Positions 41,464-49,250 of a stretch of DNA of 64,000 nt are shown here, piece after piece; the stretch's first letter is position 1; every line of letters starts with the position of its first letter. The stretch is taken from contig NZ_MWFK01000002.1 in NCBI RefSeq assembly GCF_002078175.1, positions 62,001-126,000 of the forward strand. Direction: 5' to 3'. Made by a program: the position numbers and the translations under genes. The stretch is from Streptomyces sp. M41(2017). GTDB lineage: Bacteria > Actinomycetota > Actinomycetes > Streptomycetales > Streptomycetaceae. The notes under the pieces were generated by a model, which was not told the origin of the DNA, did not search any database, and saw only the letters and a program-made list of their open reading frames with translations.

Positions 41464-41614
41464 AACTTCATCTCCCAACTCGCAGTTTTCGCCCGGTCGT
41501 CGACCGGTTGCCCGGCCGTGCCGGGTGCCGGTCGCCGCCGTCGGTCCGGGTCGGCTCGCTCCGCCACTCGCGTGGGCCGGGACGCGGCAGGCGCGCACCG
41601 GCGCCCCCGGGGGC

Positions 41615-41645
41615 ATCGCGGGGCCCGTCGGCCGGGCCCCGCGAT
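41615..41645 (-). terminator. Strong hairpin between MbtH and regulator genes
   Basis: Perfect 12-bp arms, ATCGCGGGGCCC and GGGCCCCGCGAT, around a 7-base loop. It lies 38 bp after the MbtH stop in the direction of transcription. There is no T-run, as is common for Streptomyces terminators. It may end the MbtH transcript or attenuate read-through into the regulator. Confidence 0.65.
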
Positions 41646-41660
41646 CTGACGTAACGTCAG
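41646..41660. repeat. 15-bp palindrome next to the hairpin
   Basis: CTGACGTAACGTCAG, perfect around a central A. It directly adjoins the large hairpin and lies about 180 bp upstream of the regulator start. It could be a protein-binding site for the regulator gene or an extension of the terminator structure. Confidence 0.5.
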
Positions 41661-41682
41661 CCCGGTTCGGTGGGTGCAGTGT

Positions 41683-41898
41683 TCAGTCCGCGGCCATGGC
41701 TTCGCGCAGGCTCCGCGGGCGCAGGTCGGTCCAGTTCGACTCGACGTACTCCAGGCACTCGGCGCGGGCCGCCTCGCCGAAGACCACACGCCAGCCGGCG
41801 GGCACCTCGGCGAACGCCGGCCACAGGGAGTGCTGCTCCTCGTCGTTGACCACAACGTGGAAGCGGCCGTCCTCGTCATCGAAGGGGTTCGTGCTCAA
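41683..41898 (-). CDS. MbtH-like NRPS accessory protein
   Basis: A 71-residue protein with the complete MbtH signature: NDEEQHSLWP, then VPAGW, then ESNWTDLRPRSL. MbtH proteins bind adenylation domains and are needed for their folding or activity. As the only one in the window it probably serves several of the six A domains. It is the first gene after a pair of 18-bp palindromes (41993-42034) and is separated from the next gene by a strong hairpin. Confidence 0.96.
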   Translation of the reverse strand: MSTNPFDDEDGRFHVVVNDEEQHSLWPAFAEVPAGWRVVFGEAARAECLEYVESNWTDLRPRSLREAMAAD

Positions 41899-41992
41899 CT
41901 GGCACCGTCCTTAACCGTCATGAAGGTGACTCGGGATGGGCTGTCGCCGGGCCGGGTGCGAGAGCGCACCGGGCGGCTTCACCGGCCGGTGT

Positions 41993-42010
41993 TGTCCGGT
42001 CGACGGGACA
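41993..42010. promoter_or_regulatory. 18-bp palindromic operator candidate, site 4
   Basis: TGTCCGGTCGACGGGACA; one mismatch between halves. It is the MbtH-proximal member of a tandem pair, about 95 bp upstream of the MbtH start, with centres 24 bp apart. Confidence 0.7.
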
Positions 42011-42016
42011 CCCGGG

Positions 42017-42034
42017 CGTCCGGTCGACAGGACA
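42017..42034. promoter_or_regulatory. 18-bp palindromic operator candidate, site 5
   Basis: CGTCCGGTCGACAGGACA. It is the distal member of the tandem pair upstream of MbtH. Like site 4 it has GTCGAC at the centre instead of GCCGGC. Confidence 0.7.
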
Positions 42035-42381
42035 CCCGGCGTCGGTGCGACCCCGGCGTTGCCACGACCGTATGGAGCGGGCCACCGGCACGACAAGGGC
42101 CGCCGCCACGCCGCCCGCCCCGCCCGGGAAAGGGCCCGCACCCGGCCGGGATCCTCTGTACCGGGCCGGGTTCCTGTGCCACGATGCGCGGCCGCCCACA
42201 CTCGGGGACGGGTGGCCGGAGCGCGGCTGGAGGCCGGGTTCAGAGCGGCTTGACGCCGGGACCGGGACGACTTGGGCCGTGGGGAGTTCGGCAGGGCGGC
42301 CATGGGCGTCCCGGGGGGTTCCGGGGCCGGTGCCCCGGGTGTGTTCCCTACCCGGGCCGGGGCGTGCGGGCGGGGCACCGG
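42035..42381. other. Gene-free stretch upstream of the remnant
   Basis: About 350 bp of very GC-rich sequence between the tandem operator pair and the gene remnant. I see no convincing reading frame, repeat or promoter in it. Confidence 0.5.
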
Positions 42382-42804
42382 GTGGCGTTCGCGGTCGGCG
42401 ACTACGTGGCGAACGACAGTCTCCTCGGCTCGGGGAAGCGCAAGGCCGGCGTGACCGCGACGACCCTGATCCCGGGCGAGGACCTCGGCACGGCCATGAC
42501 CGTGGGATTCTCCGCGAAGCCGTTCGAGGTGGTCCGTGCGCACTACGTGGCGCGTGACCCCGACAAGGGCATCGACGAGGTGACGCCGGTCGTGACGCGG
42601 GCGATGGGACTGTACGAGGGCGGGGCCGCCGCGGAGGAGCCGATGTTCCAGCCCGCCGACCCGCTCGCCGACACGGCCGCGGTCCTCGGCGATGAGGTGC
42701 GCGTCCGCGCGGTGGAGGTGCTGCACCGGCTCGCGGCCCGCAAACCGGAGGCATATGAAGCTGAGGGCCGACCGAAACGAGTGTGCAGGTCAGAAGCCCC
42801 CTAA
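42382..42804 (+). pseudogene. Possible 5'-truncated gene remnant, function unknown
   Basis: About 140 codons with protein-like composition starting VAFAVGDYVANDSLLGSGKR and ending RPKRVCRSEAP. They include a coherent hydrophilic domain (KGIDEVTPVVTRAMGLYEGG). The first possible start is the GTG at 42382, without a good ribosome site. The frame upstream reads as non-coding sequence, so the 5' end may be missing. I do not recognise the family. It lies at the junction between the biosynthetic genes and an accessory stretch. It could also be a genuine short gene. Confidence 0.4.
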
Positions 42805-43062
42805 CCGCAATCTCTATGCCGTGAGGGGGGCGGGCGTGACCTCGTCCAACTTGCCGTGTTCATCGAGCTGCCGGCGGACCTCAGAGTCGTCGGTGAACAT
42901 CGCAACCACAGGATCCGGACTTCGTTCCCAACGGGGGCAACCGAGGTGCTGACTGCTCCACACGACGTCGCTCCTGTGGCACGGAGCGCGAGATTCGACG
43001 CCCTGTTGGCTCCGTCGCGTGGCCAGCTACCGTGCGGACCACCGTCTACGTGAGGGGACCTC

Positions 43063-43806
43063 ATGACCCGCAAGCTATGGAAAGTCGGCACGAACTCCGG
43101 CAACGACGGATGCCCCACCCTGTACAGCGAGCCCGGTACCGACACGTACGTCGTCCAGGGCGATCCCGTGACCGCCGCGTCCGAACTCGCGCAGCTCGAC
43201 CTCGCGGACGGAGAGGCGGCCGTGACCGTGCCGCGCGAGTTGCTCGCCAACTTCGGCCCGAAGGAGCCCGTGCACGTGCCCCAGTTCATCAGCTTCGAGG
43301 ACTTCGGCGGCATGTTCGCCAAGCTGAAGTACTCCGCGTGGAGGTTGGAGACCCGCCGCCGCTACGCCTCCGACGAGGAGACCGACACCTACGCCCAGTT
43401 CCTCGCCGAGGGCCGCGTCGACTGGGACCTCGACGACCCCTGGTGCGCCGGCCGCCGCGAGCAGTCCGCACTCGGGAAGCGGTTTGAGCGGGTGCGGATC
43501 CTCGACGAGCCGCCGACCGTGGGCCAGCGGTACCTCCTCGACAACGCGGCCCGGAACGCCGCGGTGGGCGAGGACATCCGCGTCATGGCCCGCAGCCGCG
43601 CCGAGGAACTGGGCCTCCCCCATGAGGACTTCTGGCTGTTCGACGCGCGGGTGGTCGCGCTGCTCCACCACGACGACGCCGACAACATGACCGGCGTCGA
43701 GCTGATCACCGATCCGGTGCAGGTCCTCCGATACGCGCAGGCCCGCGAAGCTGCCTGGCATCACGCCGTGCCGTACGACCAGGCTCCGGGTAACTTGCCC
43801 ATGTGA
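43063..43806 (+). CDS. DUF6879 family protein
   Basis: A 247-residue protein. Residues from about 65 onward (VPQFISFEDFGGMF, later DFWLFDARVVALLHHDD and MTGVELITDPVQVLRY) match the DUF6879 pattern common in Streptomyces, usually encoded beside DUF5753 XRE regulators. About 60 N-terminal residues form an additional segment. Its stop overlaps the GTG of the downstream XRE gene, so the two are coupled. The function of the family is not established. It has no visible link to the biosynthetic cluster. Confidence 0.75.
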   Translation: MTRKLWKVGTNSGNDGCPTLYSEPGTDTYVVQGDPVTAASELAQLDLADGEAAVTVPRELLANFGPKEPVHVPQFISFEDFGGMFAKLKYSAWRLETRRRYASDEETDTYAQFLAEGRVDWDLDDPWCAGRREQSALGKRFERVRILDEPPTVGQRYLLDNAARNAAVGEDIRVMARSRAEELGLPHEDFWLFDARVVALLHHDDADNMTGVELITDPVQVLRYAQAREAAWHHAVPYDQAPGNLPM

Positions 43807-44642
43807 GCACGGACTTCCAGCAAGCCCGCGAGGCGCTCGGCCACCGGCTCCGCGAACTCCGCGGCGACCGCACCCAGCGGGATCTCGCAGGCCTGCTGGA
43901 CTGGCCGCAGGCCAAGGTCTCGAAGCTGGAGACCGGACGGCAGACCGCGACCGCGGACGACGTCACCGCGTGGGCCGAAGCCGTAGGTGACCCGGAGACA
44001 GCCTCGGAACTCACGGCCCGACTCCAGGGCCTGGAGACACAGACGCGGTCGTGGCGGCGCCAACTGCGGGCCGGGCACCGGCCGGTGCAGGACGTCCTCA
44101 CCGTCGAGTACGAGCGGTCTACGGAGCTGCGTGCGTGGCAGGGCGCGATGGTCGTCGGCATGCTTCAGACCCCGGACTACGCGCGCACCGTATTCACTCG
44201 GTACGCCGAGCTCCACCAGTCGCCCCGGGACGTCGAGGACGCGGTGCGCGCCAGAGTCCAGCGGCAGAGCCTCCTCTACCAGTCCGGCCGTACGTTCCAC
44301 GTCCTGCTGTGGGAGGCCGCGCTGCACGCGGGGGTCGCCCCTCCGGGCGTCATCGCCGCGCAGCTTGACCGCCTGACGAGCGTGATCGGCCTGGACACCG
44401 TGCGCCTCGGCATCGTCCCCTTCGGCGCGCAGGTCGGCGTCCCGCCGGCCAACGGTTTCTGGCTGTACGACGACCGCACGGCCATCGTCGAGGAGTGGCA
44501 CGCCGAGCTGTGGCTGACCGATGCGGACAGCCTCGCCCTCTACCGCCGGGTGTGGGACACCCTCGACCAGTCCGCGGTGTACGGGACGCACGCGCTGCGC
44601 TTGGTCGCGCGGGCACGGGCGCAGTTCACGGACCGCCCGTAG
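43803..44642 (+). CDS. XRE-family regulator with DUF5753 domain
   Basis: A 279-residue protein. The N-terminal helix-turn-helix is clear (RTQRDLAGLLDWPQAKVSKLETGRQ). It is followed by the long C-terminal DUF5753 domain, including YERSTELRAWQGAMVVGMLQT and FWLYDD. Streptomyces encode dozens of these, often with small partner proteins, and several affect development. It starts at a GTG overlapping the stop of the DUF6879 gene. It is probably an accessory gene and not the pathway regulator. Confidence 0.88.
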   Translation: MSTDFQQAREALGHRLRELRGDRTQRDLAGLLDWPQAKVSKLETGRQTATADDVTAWAEAVGDPETASELTARLQGLETQTRSWRRQLRAGHRPVQDVLTVEYERSTELRAWQGAMVVGMLQTPDYARTVFTRYAELHQSPRDVEDAVRARVQRQSLLYQSGRTFHVLLWEAALHAGVAPPGVIAAQLDRLTSVIGLDTVRLGIVPFGAQVGVPPANGFWLYDDRTAIVEEWHAELWLTDADSLALYRRVWDTLDQSAVYGTHALRLVARARAQFTDRP

Positions 44643-44649
44643 CATCACC

Positions 44650-44706
44650 GCGAATCGCCGAGCCGGGCGGGCGAATATTCGCGAATCGGATCGGACGCTG
44701 ATTCGC
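44650..44706. promoter_or_regulatory. Cluster of GCGAATC repeats, operator-like
   Basis: GCGAATC occurs at 44650 and 44681 and inverted at 44700. A perfect 12-bp palindrome GCGAATATTCGC lies at 44671-44682. All fall in 57 bp between the XRE gene and the next start at 44729. This looks like a regulator-binding region, possibly for the adjacent XRE protein. Confidence 0.5.
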
Positions 44707-44728
44707 ACGGCTCCCTACCGTGCTGGTC

Positions 44729-45193
44729 ATGACCTTGCACTCTGCCCCGTACGTAGGGCAGGCGGGACAGGACTGGCTCCTCTCCTGCGCCGACACCCCC
44801 GCCGAGATACGCGCCGCGTGGGACGCCGACGAACTCGGCGACTTCCCCACCAGCGGCCATTGGACCGCGGGCGAGACGACGCTCCCCCGGACCATGGACG
44901 CGATCAAGGCGATCCCGGCGCAGCGGCGGGGCCCGGTGCTGGCCGACTGCCACCAGGGCATCGCCTGGTGGCTGCTCCCGCCCACCCTCACCGACGAACT
45001 CGACGACATCCCCACACTCACCGTCCGGTCGCGCGGATGGATCCTGCGCTGCCCACCAGTCCTGTACCCGGTACGCGGCCGGGTGTGGATCGAACGGCCG
45101 GACGGCTCGGGCCGGCTGACCGGCCCCGTACTGCTCGGCGCTGCGCTCAGTCCCGGCGGCGGGCCCCGACTCCCCTCGGAGGCATGCAGATGA
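44729..45193 (+). CDS. Hypothetical protein
   Basis: A 154-residue protein beginning MTLHSAPYVGQAGQDWLLSCAD. It contains a Trp-rich central part (GIAWWLLPP) and a C-terminal stretch with VRGRVWIERPDGS. I do not recognise the family. An in-frame GTG three codons earlier is an alternative start. Its stop overlaps the next ATG, so the two genes form a coupled pair downstream of the XRE regulator. No signal peptide or membrane segment is visible. Confidence 0.65.
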   Translation: MTLHSAPYVGQAGQDWLLSCADTPAEIRAAWDADELGDFPTSGHWTAGETTLPRTMDAIKAIPAQRRGPVLADCHQGIAWWLLPPTLTDELDDIPTLTVRSRGWILRCPPVLYPVRGRVWIERPDGSGRLTGPVLLGAALSPGGGPRLPSEACR

Positions 45194-45591
45194 CGACCAC
45201 CTCGACCGAGACCACAGAAACCGCGCTCCTTGAACTGCGCGGTGCGCGCCTGATCGAGTCGGCGACGACAGAGCGGGAGCTGGCCGCGGCGCAGGCCCTC
45301 GTCGACGAGGAGACGATCCTCGCCCACCGCAGCGTGCTCGGAGCCCTCGGACTCCTTGACCTCCCAGAGGTGGCCACGGTCGGCTGGGAGGGGCTGATGG
45401 GCCGCGTCTACACGCTCGGCCTGGACGCCGAGGAGCGGGCGTTCCTCGGCCTGGTCCTGTCGATGGTGGGCATCGGGAACACTCCGCTGTCCACGGTCTC
45501 CGACCTCGGCGAGCGGCGTCTCTCGATCATCCTGCGGGCCATCGCACGGCTCGCCGGGAACGACACCCTCGCGGTCGGCCGGCGGATCTGA
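45190..45591 (+). CDS. Hypothetical protein coupled to upstream gene
   Basis: A 133-residue, largely helical, acidic protein (for example RELAAAQALVDEETILAHRS). It has a hydrophobic central part (FLGLVLSMVGIG) too short and polar to be a confident membrane helix. It overlaps the preceding gene by ATGA. The family is not recognised. It belongs to the accessory block between the MbtH/regulator operon and the third thioesterase. Confidence 0.65.
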   Translation: MTTTSTETTETALLELRGARLIESATTERELAAAQALVDEETILAHRSVLGALGLLDLPEVATVGWEGLMGRVYTLGLDAEERAFLGLVLSMVGIGNTPLSTVSDLGERRLSIILRAIARLAGNDTLAVGRRI

Positions 45592-45710
45592 TCTGTCCGC
45601 CCTCCTGTTCCCGCTGCTGGTGCGCTCGGCAGTGCACCGGCAGCGGGGGACAACGCCCGCCCGCCCTTGCTCTTCCCCCGCGTACCCCAGGTCGGGCGGG
45701 CTCCAGGCCA

Positions 45711-45889
45711 TCAAGCCGCCAGGAAGAGGACCGCAACCAAACCCTCGAGCTCCTCCAACTCGGCCGGACTGATCAACACGGCCACGATCTGCCCACGGTG
45801 GGTGATGGCGACCTGCCTGTGCTCGGCGCCGACCTGCCGGGCGATGGCTCCGAGCTTGTTCCGGGCTCGGTGATGGGATACGCATCCAT
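45711..45889 (-). pseudogene. Frameshifted Phd/YefM-type antitoxin
   Basis: From ATG 45889 the frame begins MDAYPITEPGT, and the rest of a YefM-like antitoxin (KLGAIARQVGAEHRQVAITH, then RGQIVAVLISPAELEELEGL) continues in another frame. The junction CACCGAGCCCGGAACAAG would restore the expected PITEARNKLG with one added base, so a single-base deletion explains the break. No RelE-like toxin follows. It is a dead remnant of a toxin-antitoxin locus unless a sequencing error is responsible. Confidence 0.7.
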
Positions 45890-46008
45890 GCACCGAGCCT
45901 TACGCAGCGTGCACTTCTGAGCAGCTACTTTTCGATGAGCTCGAAACGCCAGAGGGACAGGCCTCCTGTCTCTTTCGCGCATCAGGTCCATAAATCGGGT
46001 GGCTCGGC

Positions 46009-46173
46009 TCAGTCGATGCCGCGGACTATGTGCGGTTCGGTGGAGACCGCCGCCTCGTCGTCCGCGCCGGCGAGCCGCAGCGGCGGGGCGCCCGCCTGTG
46101 CCGTGCCGCCGACGTAGCTGTGGGTGTGGGCGTGGCGCAGTGGCTGGTCGAGTTCTTGCCAGTCGTCGTTCAC
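46009..46173 (-). CDS. Small ORF of unknown function (54 residues)
   Basis: A possible 54-residue protein from GTG 46173, with AAGGGA at a good distance upstream. It starts VNDDWQELDQPLRHAHTHSY and ends TEPHIVRGID. Composition is protein-like (acidic, with His, Trp and Tyr), unlike the Arg/Pro-rich shadows nearby. I do not recognise it and no partner gene is evident. Low confidence. Confidence 0.35.
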   Translation of the reverse strand: MNDDWQELDQPLRHAHTHSYVGGTAQAGAPPLRLAGADDEAAVSTEPHIVRGID

Positions 46174-46948
46174 CGGTTCGTCCCTTCGCCGGACTTCGCT
46201 GTCCTGGGCGCAGATTGGCCGATCGGACACCACGGCGTCGAAGGGCGCTCGCGTTCCCTCGGGAGCTGCCCGGGACCGGGACGGTGCAGCCGGTCCATGA
46301 CGTACGGATGCGAGATCGTCTGCCTCGCGGTACTGGAGCTGGGCGGGAGCGTACGGCAGCCAGGCCCGTGTGGCGTCCGCTCCGGTTCGAGCGGTGGTGG
46401 GGACCCCTGGCCTTGTGGGCGGATCCGCAGGTGTCGTACGGGCCTGGCCGGCCGCGTCGCTGGTGCCAACGTCCGTCAATCTAGCGAGGGTTCGCACAGG
46501 GCCGGTCGAGTCCTGGTCGAGACCCGGGGCGGTTCCTGCCCGGTCTGTGCCGGAGCCGGCCGTCTGCGGACACGGATGCGGTGTGGGTGTGGGTGGCGGA
46601 AAGAGGGGCGGCCGCACGGCTCGCGGGGACGGCGAGGCCGGCCGAAGTACGGGGCCGGTGGCCGGGCGGCCGGGTTGCGGCGCACCGGGGGCGGGGCGGC
46701 CGGTGCGGGGATGTCGGGGTGCCGGTGCGGGGTGGGGCTGCCCGTCGGCGCCGCGGCGGCCGAGGGCCAAGGGCCGAGGAGCTGGTGTGCGGTGGAGGCG
46801 GGCGGTCCGGGGTCGGGTGGCGCGGTGTTGTGCCTGAGGGCCGCTCGAGAGCCGCCACAGCCGCGGCACAGGGCGCGCGGTGGCCGGAACACGACGGGCG
46901 GGAGCCGTTCTATGGTCCCCGGAACGCGGCCCGATCCGAGGGAGAGCG
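46174..46948. other. 775-bp stretch without a supported gene
   Basis: Open frames on both strands here translate to Arg/Pro/Gly-rich sequence typical of GC-rich non-coding DNA. I see no clear repeat, tRNA or operator. The promoter of the thioesterase at 46949 must lie within its last part. Confidence 0.5.
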
Positions 46949-47695
46949 ATGAACAGCACACGACCTGCCCTGCGCCTGTTCGTCCTGCACCATGCGGGCG
47001 GCTCGCACCTGCTCTACCGCACCTGGCCCGCCGCTCTGCCCCCGTCGTGGGATGTGCGGCTGCTCGACGCCCCGGGCCACGGGCTGCTCCTGGACAGGGC
47101 GCAGATCACCGATGCCGGCCGCCTCGCGGACCATCTGCTGGACGGTATCGAGGCGGAACTGGACGGCCCCTACGCCCTGTTCGGGCACAGCATGGGCGCC
47201 CTGCTGACGTACGAGATCACCCGGCGGGCTCTCGCGCGGGGCCTGCCGCTGCCGGTGTGGGCGGGGCTCTCGGCACGGACGGCACCGCAGCCGGGAGGGC
47301 AGGGGCAGCGCTACCACCAGTTGTCCGACGCCGACCTGCGGGAGCGTCTGAAGCTGCTCGGCGGCACACCCGGTGATGTCTTCGAGGACCCTGATCTGTG
47401 GGCCCTGTTCGAGCCGGTCATCCGCGCCGACCTGCGGCTGGTGGAGACCTGGCGGCCCGCCCCGGACGCCGCCGTACTGCCGGTGGCGTTGTCCGCCTAC
47501 GCGGGCGGCGCGGACCGCTCCGTCCCGCCCGCCTCGATGACCGGCTGGGCCCGCCACTTCGAGCCCTTCCTGGGCCTGCGGGTCTTCGACGGCGGCCACT
47601 TCTACTTCGCCGGCGATCCCTCGCCGCTGCTGCGCCAGATCCGGCGGGACGCGACCGCCGCGCTCGACGCCGCGACCACGGCCCGCCCCCGCTGA
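46949..47695 (+). CDS. Type II thioesterase
   Basis: A 248-residue editing thioesterase, the third in the window. Motifs: LFVLHHAGGSHLLYRTW at the N-terminus, FGHSMGALL with Ser81, YAGGADRSVPP with the likely catalytic Asp, and GGHFYFAGD with the His. GGGAGAG precedes the ATG. It is transcribed on the plus strand, away from the main operons, with none of the 18-bp palindromes upstream. It probably has a house-cleaning role for the same NRPS/PKS. A role in releasing an unusual intermediate is possible. Confidence 0.92.
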   Translation: MNSTRPALRLFVLHHAGGSHLLYRTWPAALPPSWDVRLLDAPGHGLLLDRAQITDAGRLADHLLDGIEAELDGPYALFGHSMGALLTYEITRRALARGLPLPVWAGLSARTAPQPGGQGQRYHQLSDADLRERLKLLGGTPGDVFEDPDLWALFEPVIRADLRLVETWRPAPDAAVLPVALSAYAGGADRSVPPASMTGWARHFEPFLGLRVFDGGHFYFAGDPSPLLRQIRRDATAALDAATTARPR

Positions 47696-47832
47696 CCCCA
47701 TCCCACCCCACCCCACCCCCGGCGGGCACGGCACGTGCCCCGCACCGCGCAGGGACCCGTACCCGCACGTCGTACGTCGCACGGACCCCTGCGGCAGACA
47801 CGTACCGACAGATGAATGTCAGGAGCCAGAAC

Positions 47833-49014
47833 ATGAGGACAGGCAAGAGATCCCGGGCCGGTGCGGTCGGTGTGGCGGCGCTCGCGCTGACGGCGGGCGT
47901 GTTCACCGCCCCGGCCCGGGCGGCGCACGACACCGCCCCCGCCCCGGCCGCCCACCAGGCGACCCGGCGGGCGCTCGAGGCGGCCGTCGCGGCCGGTGTC
48001 CCCGGTGTCACCGCCGCGGCGCGCGACGCCGGCGGGGTGTGGAAGACGGCCGCGGGCGTGGGCGACCTGGCCACGGGCGCCGCGCGCGGCACCGACGACC
48101 GGTTCCGCACCGGGAACATCACCGACACCTTCGTCGCGACGGTCCTGCTCCAGATGGAGGCGGAGAAGAAGCTGCGCCTGGACGACAGCGTGGACCGCTA
48201 CCTGCCGGGCCTGGTCAGCGGCAACGGCAACGACGGCCGTGCGATCACCGTGCGTCAGCTCCTCAACCACACCAGCGGCCTGTTCGACTACGTCTCGGAC
48301 CCGGCGTACGGGCAGACGTATCTGGCGGGCGAGGGGTATCTGCGCCACCGCTACGACACGCTGACGCCCCTGATGCGGGTGAAGGTGGCCCTCGCGCACC
48401 CGCCGGCGTTCGGACCGGGTGTGCGGCACTGGTTCTCCAACACCAACGACGTCCTGGCCGCCCTCGTGGTGGAGAAGGTCTCCGGCCGCTCCTACGAGGA
48501 CGAGGTACGCCGGCGGATCATCGAGCCGCTGCGGCTCACGGCGACGTCGAATCCCGGCGAGCGCACCGGCCTGCCCCGGCCCAGCAGCCGCGGCTACTCC
48601 CGGCTGTTCGCCGCGCAGCCGGACCGGGTCGACGACGTGACCGCGGTCAACGGCTCGCAGAACTGGGGCAACGGCGACATCATCTCCAGCGCCGCGGACC
48701 TGAACCGCTTCTTCGGGGCCCTGCTGCGCGGAAAGCTGTTGCCGGCGCAGCAGCTGAAGGAACTCAAGACGACCGTCGACAACCCCGACTTCCCCATCTC
48801 GTCCTACGGGCTGGGCATCGAGCGGCTCACGCTGGGCTGCGGCATCACCCTCTGGTACCACGACGGCGGCGCGGTGGGGTGGCTGTCGCTGTCCGCCCTG
48901 ACCGAGGACGGCAGCCACCAGCTGACGTTCAACTACAACAGCAACTGGGGTGCGGAAACGGTCCTGCCCGTCCTGGACGCCGAGTTCTGCCCGGCGCCGT
49001 CCGCCGCGCACTGA
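47833..49014 (+). CDS. Secreted serine-beta-lactamase-fold protein lacking catalytic residues
   Basis: A 393-residue protein with a clear Sec signal peptide (cleavage after ARA, about residue 31) and the class C beta-lactamase/D-Ala-D-Ala carboxypeptidase fold. Where the family has SxxK it has GNITDTF, so Ser and Lys are replaced by Asn95 and Asp98. The YxN motif is FSN (201-203). The third motif is HDGGAVGW. The normal acyl-enzyme chemistry is therefore unlikely. It may be a binding or immunity-type protein, or an enzyme with changed chemistry. ATG 47833 is chosen because AGGAG lies 7 bp upstream. It follows the thioesterase by 137 bp on the same strand. Confidence 0.88.
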   Translation: MRTGKRSRAGAVGVAALALTAGVFTAPARAAHDTAPAPAAHQATRRALEAAVAAGVPGVTAAARDAGGVWKTAAGVGDLATGAARGTDDRFRTGNITDTFVATVLLQMEAEKKLRLDDSVDRYLPGLVSGNGNDGRAITVRQLLNHTSGLFDYVSDPAYGQTYLAGEGYLRHRYDTLTPLMRVKVALAHPPAFGPGVRHWFSNTNDVLAALVVEKVSGRSYEDEVRRRIIEPLRLTATSNPGERTGLPRPSSRGYSRLFAAQPDRVDDVTAVNGSQNWGNGDIISSAADLNRFFGALLRGKLLPAQQLKELKTTVDNPDFPISSYGLGIERLTLGCGITLWYHDGGAVGWLSLSALTEDGSHQLTFNYNSNWGAETVLPVLDAEFCPAPSAAH

Positions 49015-49250
49015 CCGGCCCCGCCGGCCGTGGGTGACGCCCTGTCGCCCCGCCGGCCGGTCCCGGCGGCGGTGCGATGCCCCTCTCCCCCTCTCCCCCG
49101 CGTCCCCTGAGGGACGGGGCGGGGCGGGGCAACGTCGTAGAGGTGTTCGCCGTGCGGTAGTTCGAGTTCGGCTCCGGTTCCGCTCCAGCCCGCGCTGGAA
49201 GAGTCCTCGCCGGTCGTGTGCCACAACCCCCTTCTCTCACTGGAGGCATG
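49015..49250. other. Intergenic stretch before the second LmbU-type gene
   Basis: 236 bp with several GC-rich dyads around 49015-49070 that could terminate the beta-lactamase-like transcript. A near-palindrome CGTCCCCTGAGGGACG at 49101-49116 resembles the 18-bp sites but has two bases fewer between its arms. Confidence 0.4.

Noticed and set aside
46476..46961. Minus-strand frame upstream of the third thioesterase
   Set aside because: Pro/Arg-rich translation without any recognisable domain, overlapping the promoter of a real gene.
49101..49116. CGTCCCCTGAGGGACG as an eighth operator
   Set aside because: The arms match, but the space between GTCC and GGAC is 6 bases instead of 8 and the centre is unlike the others.
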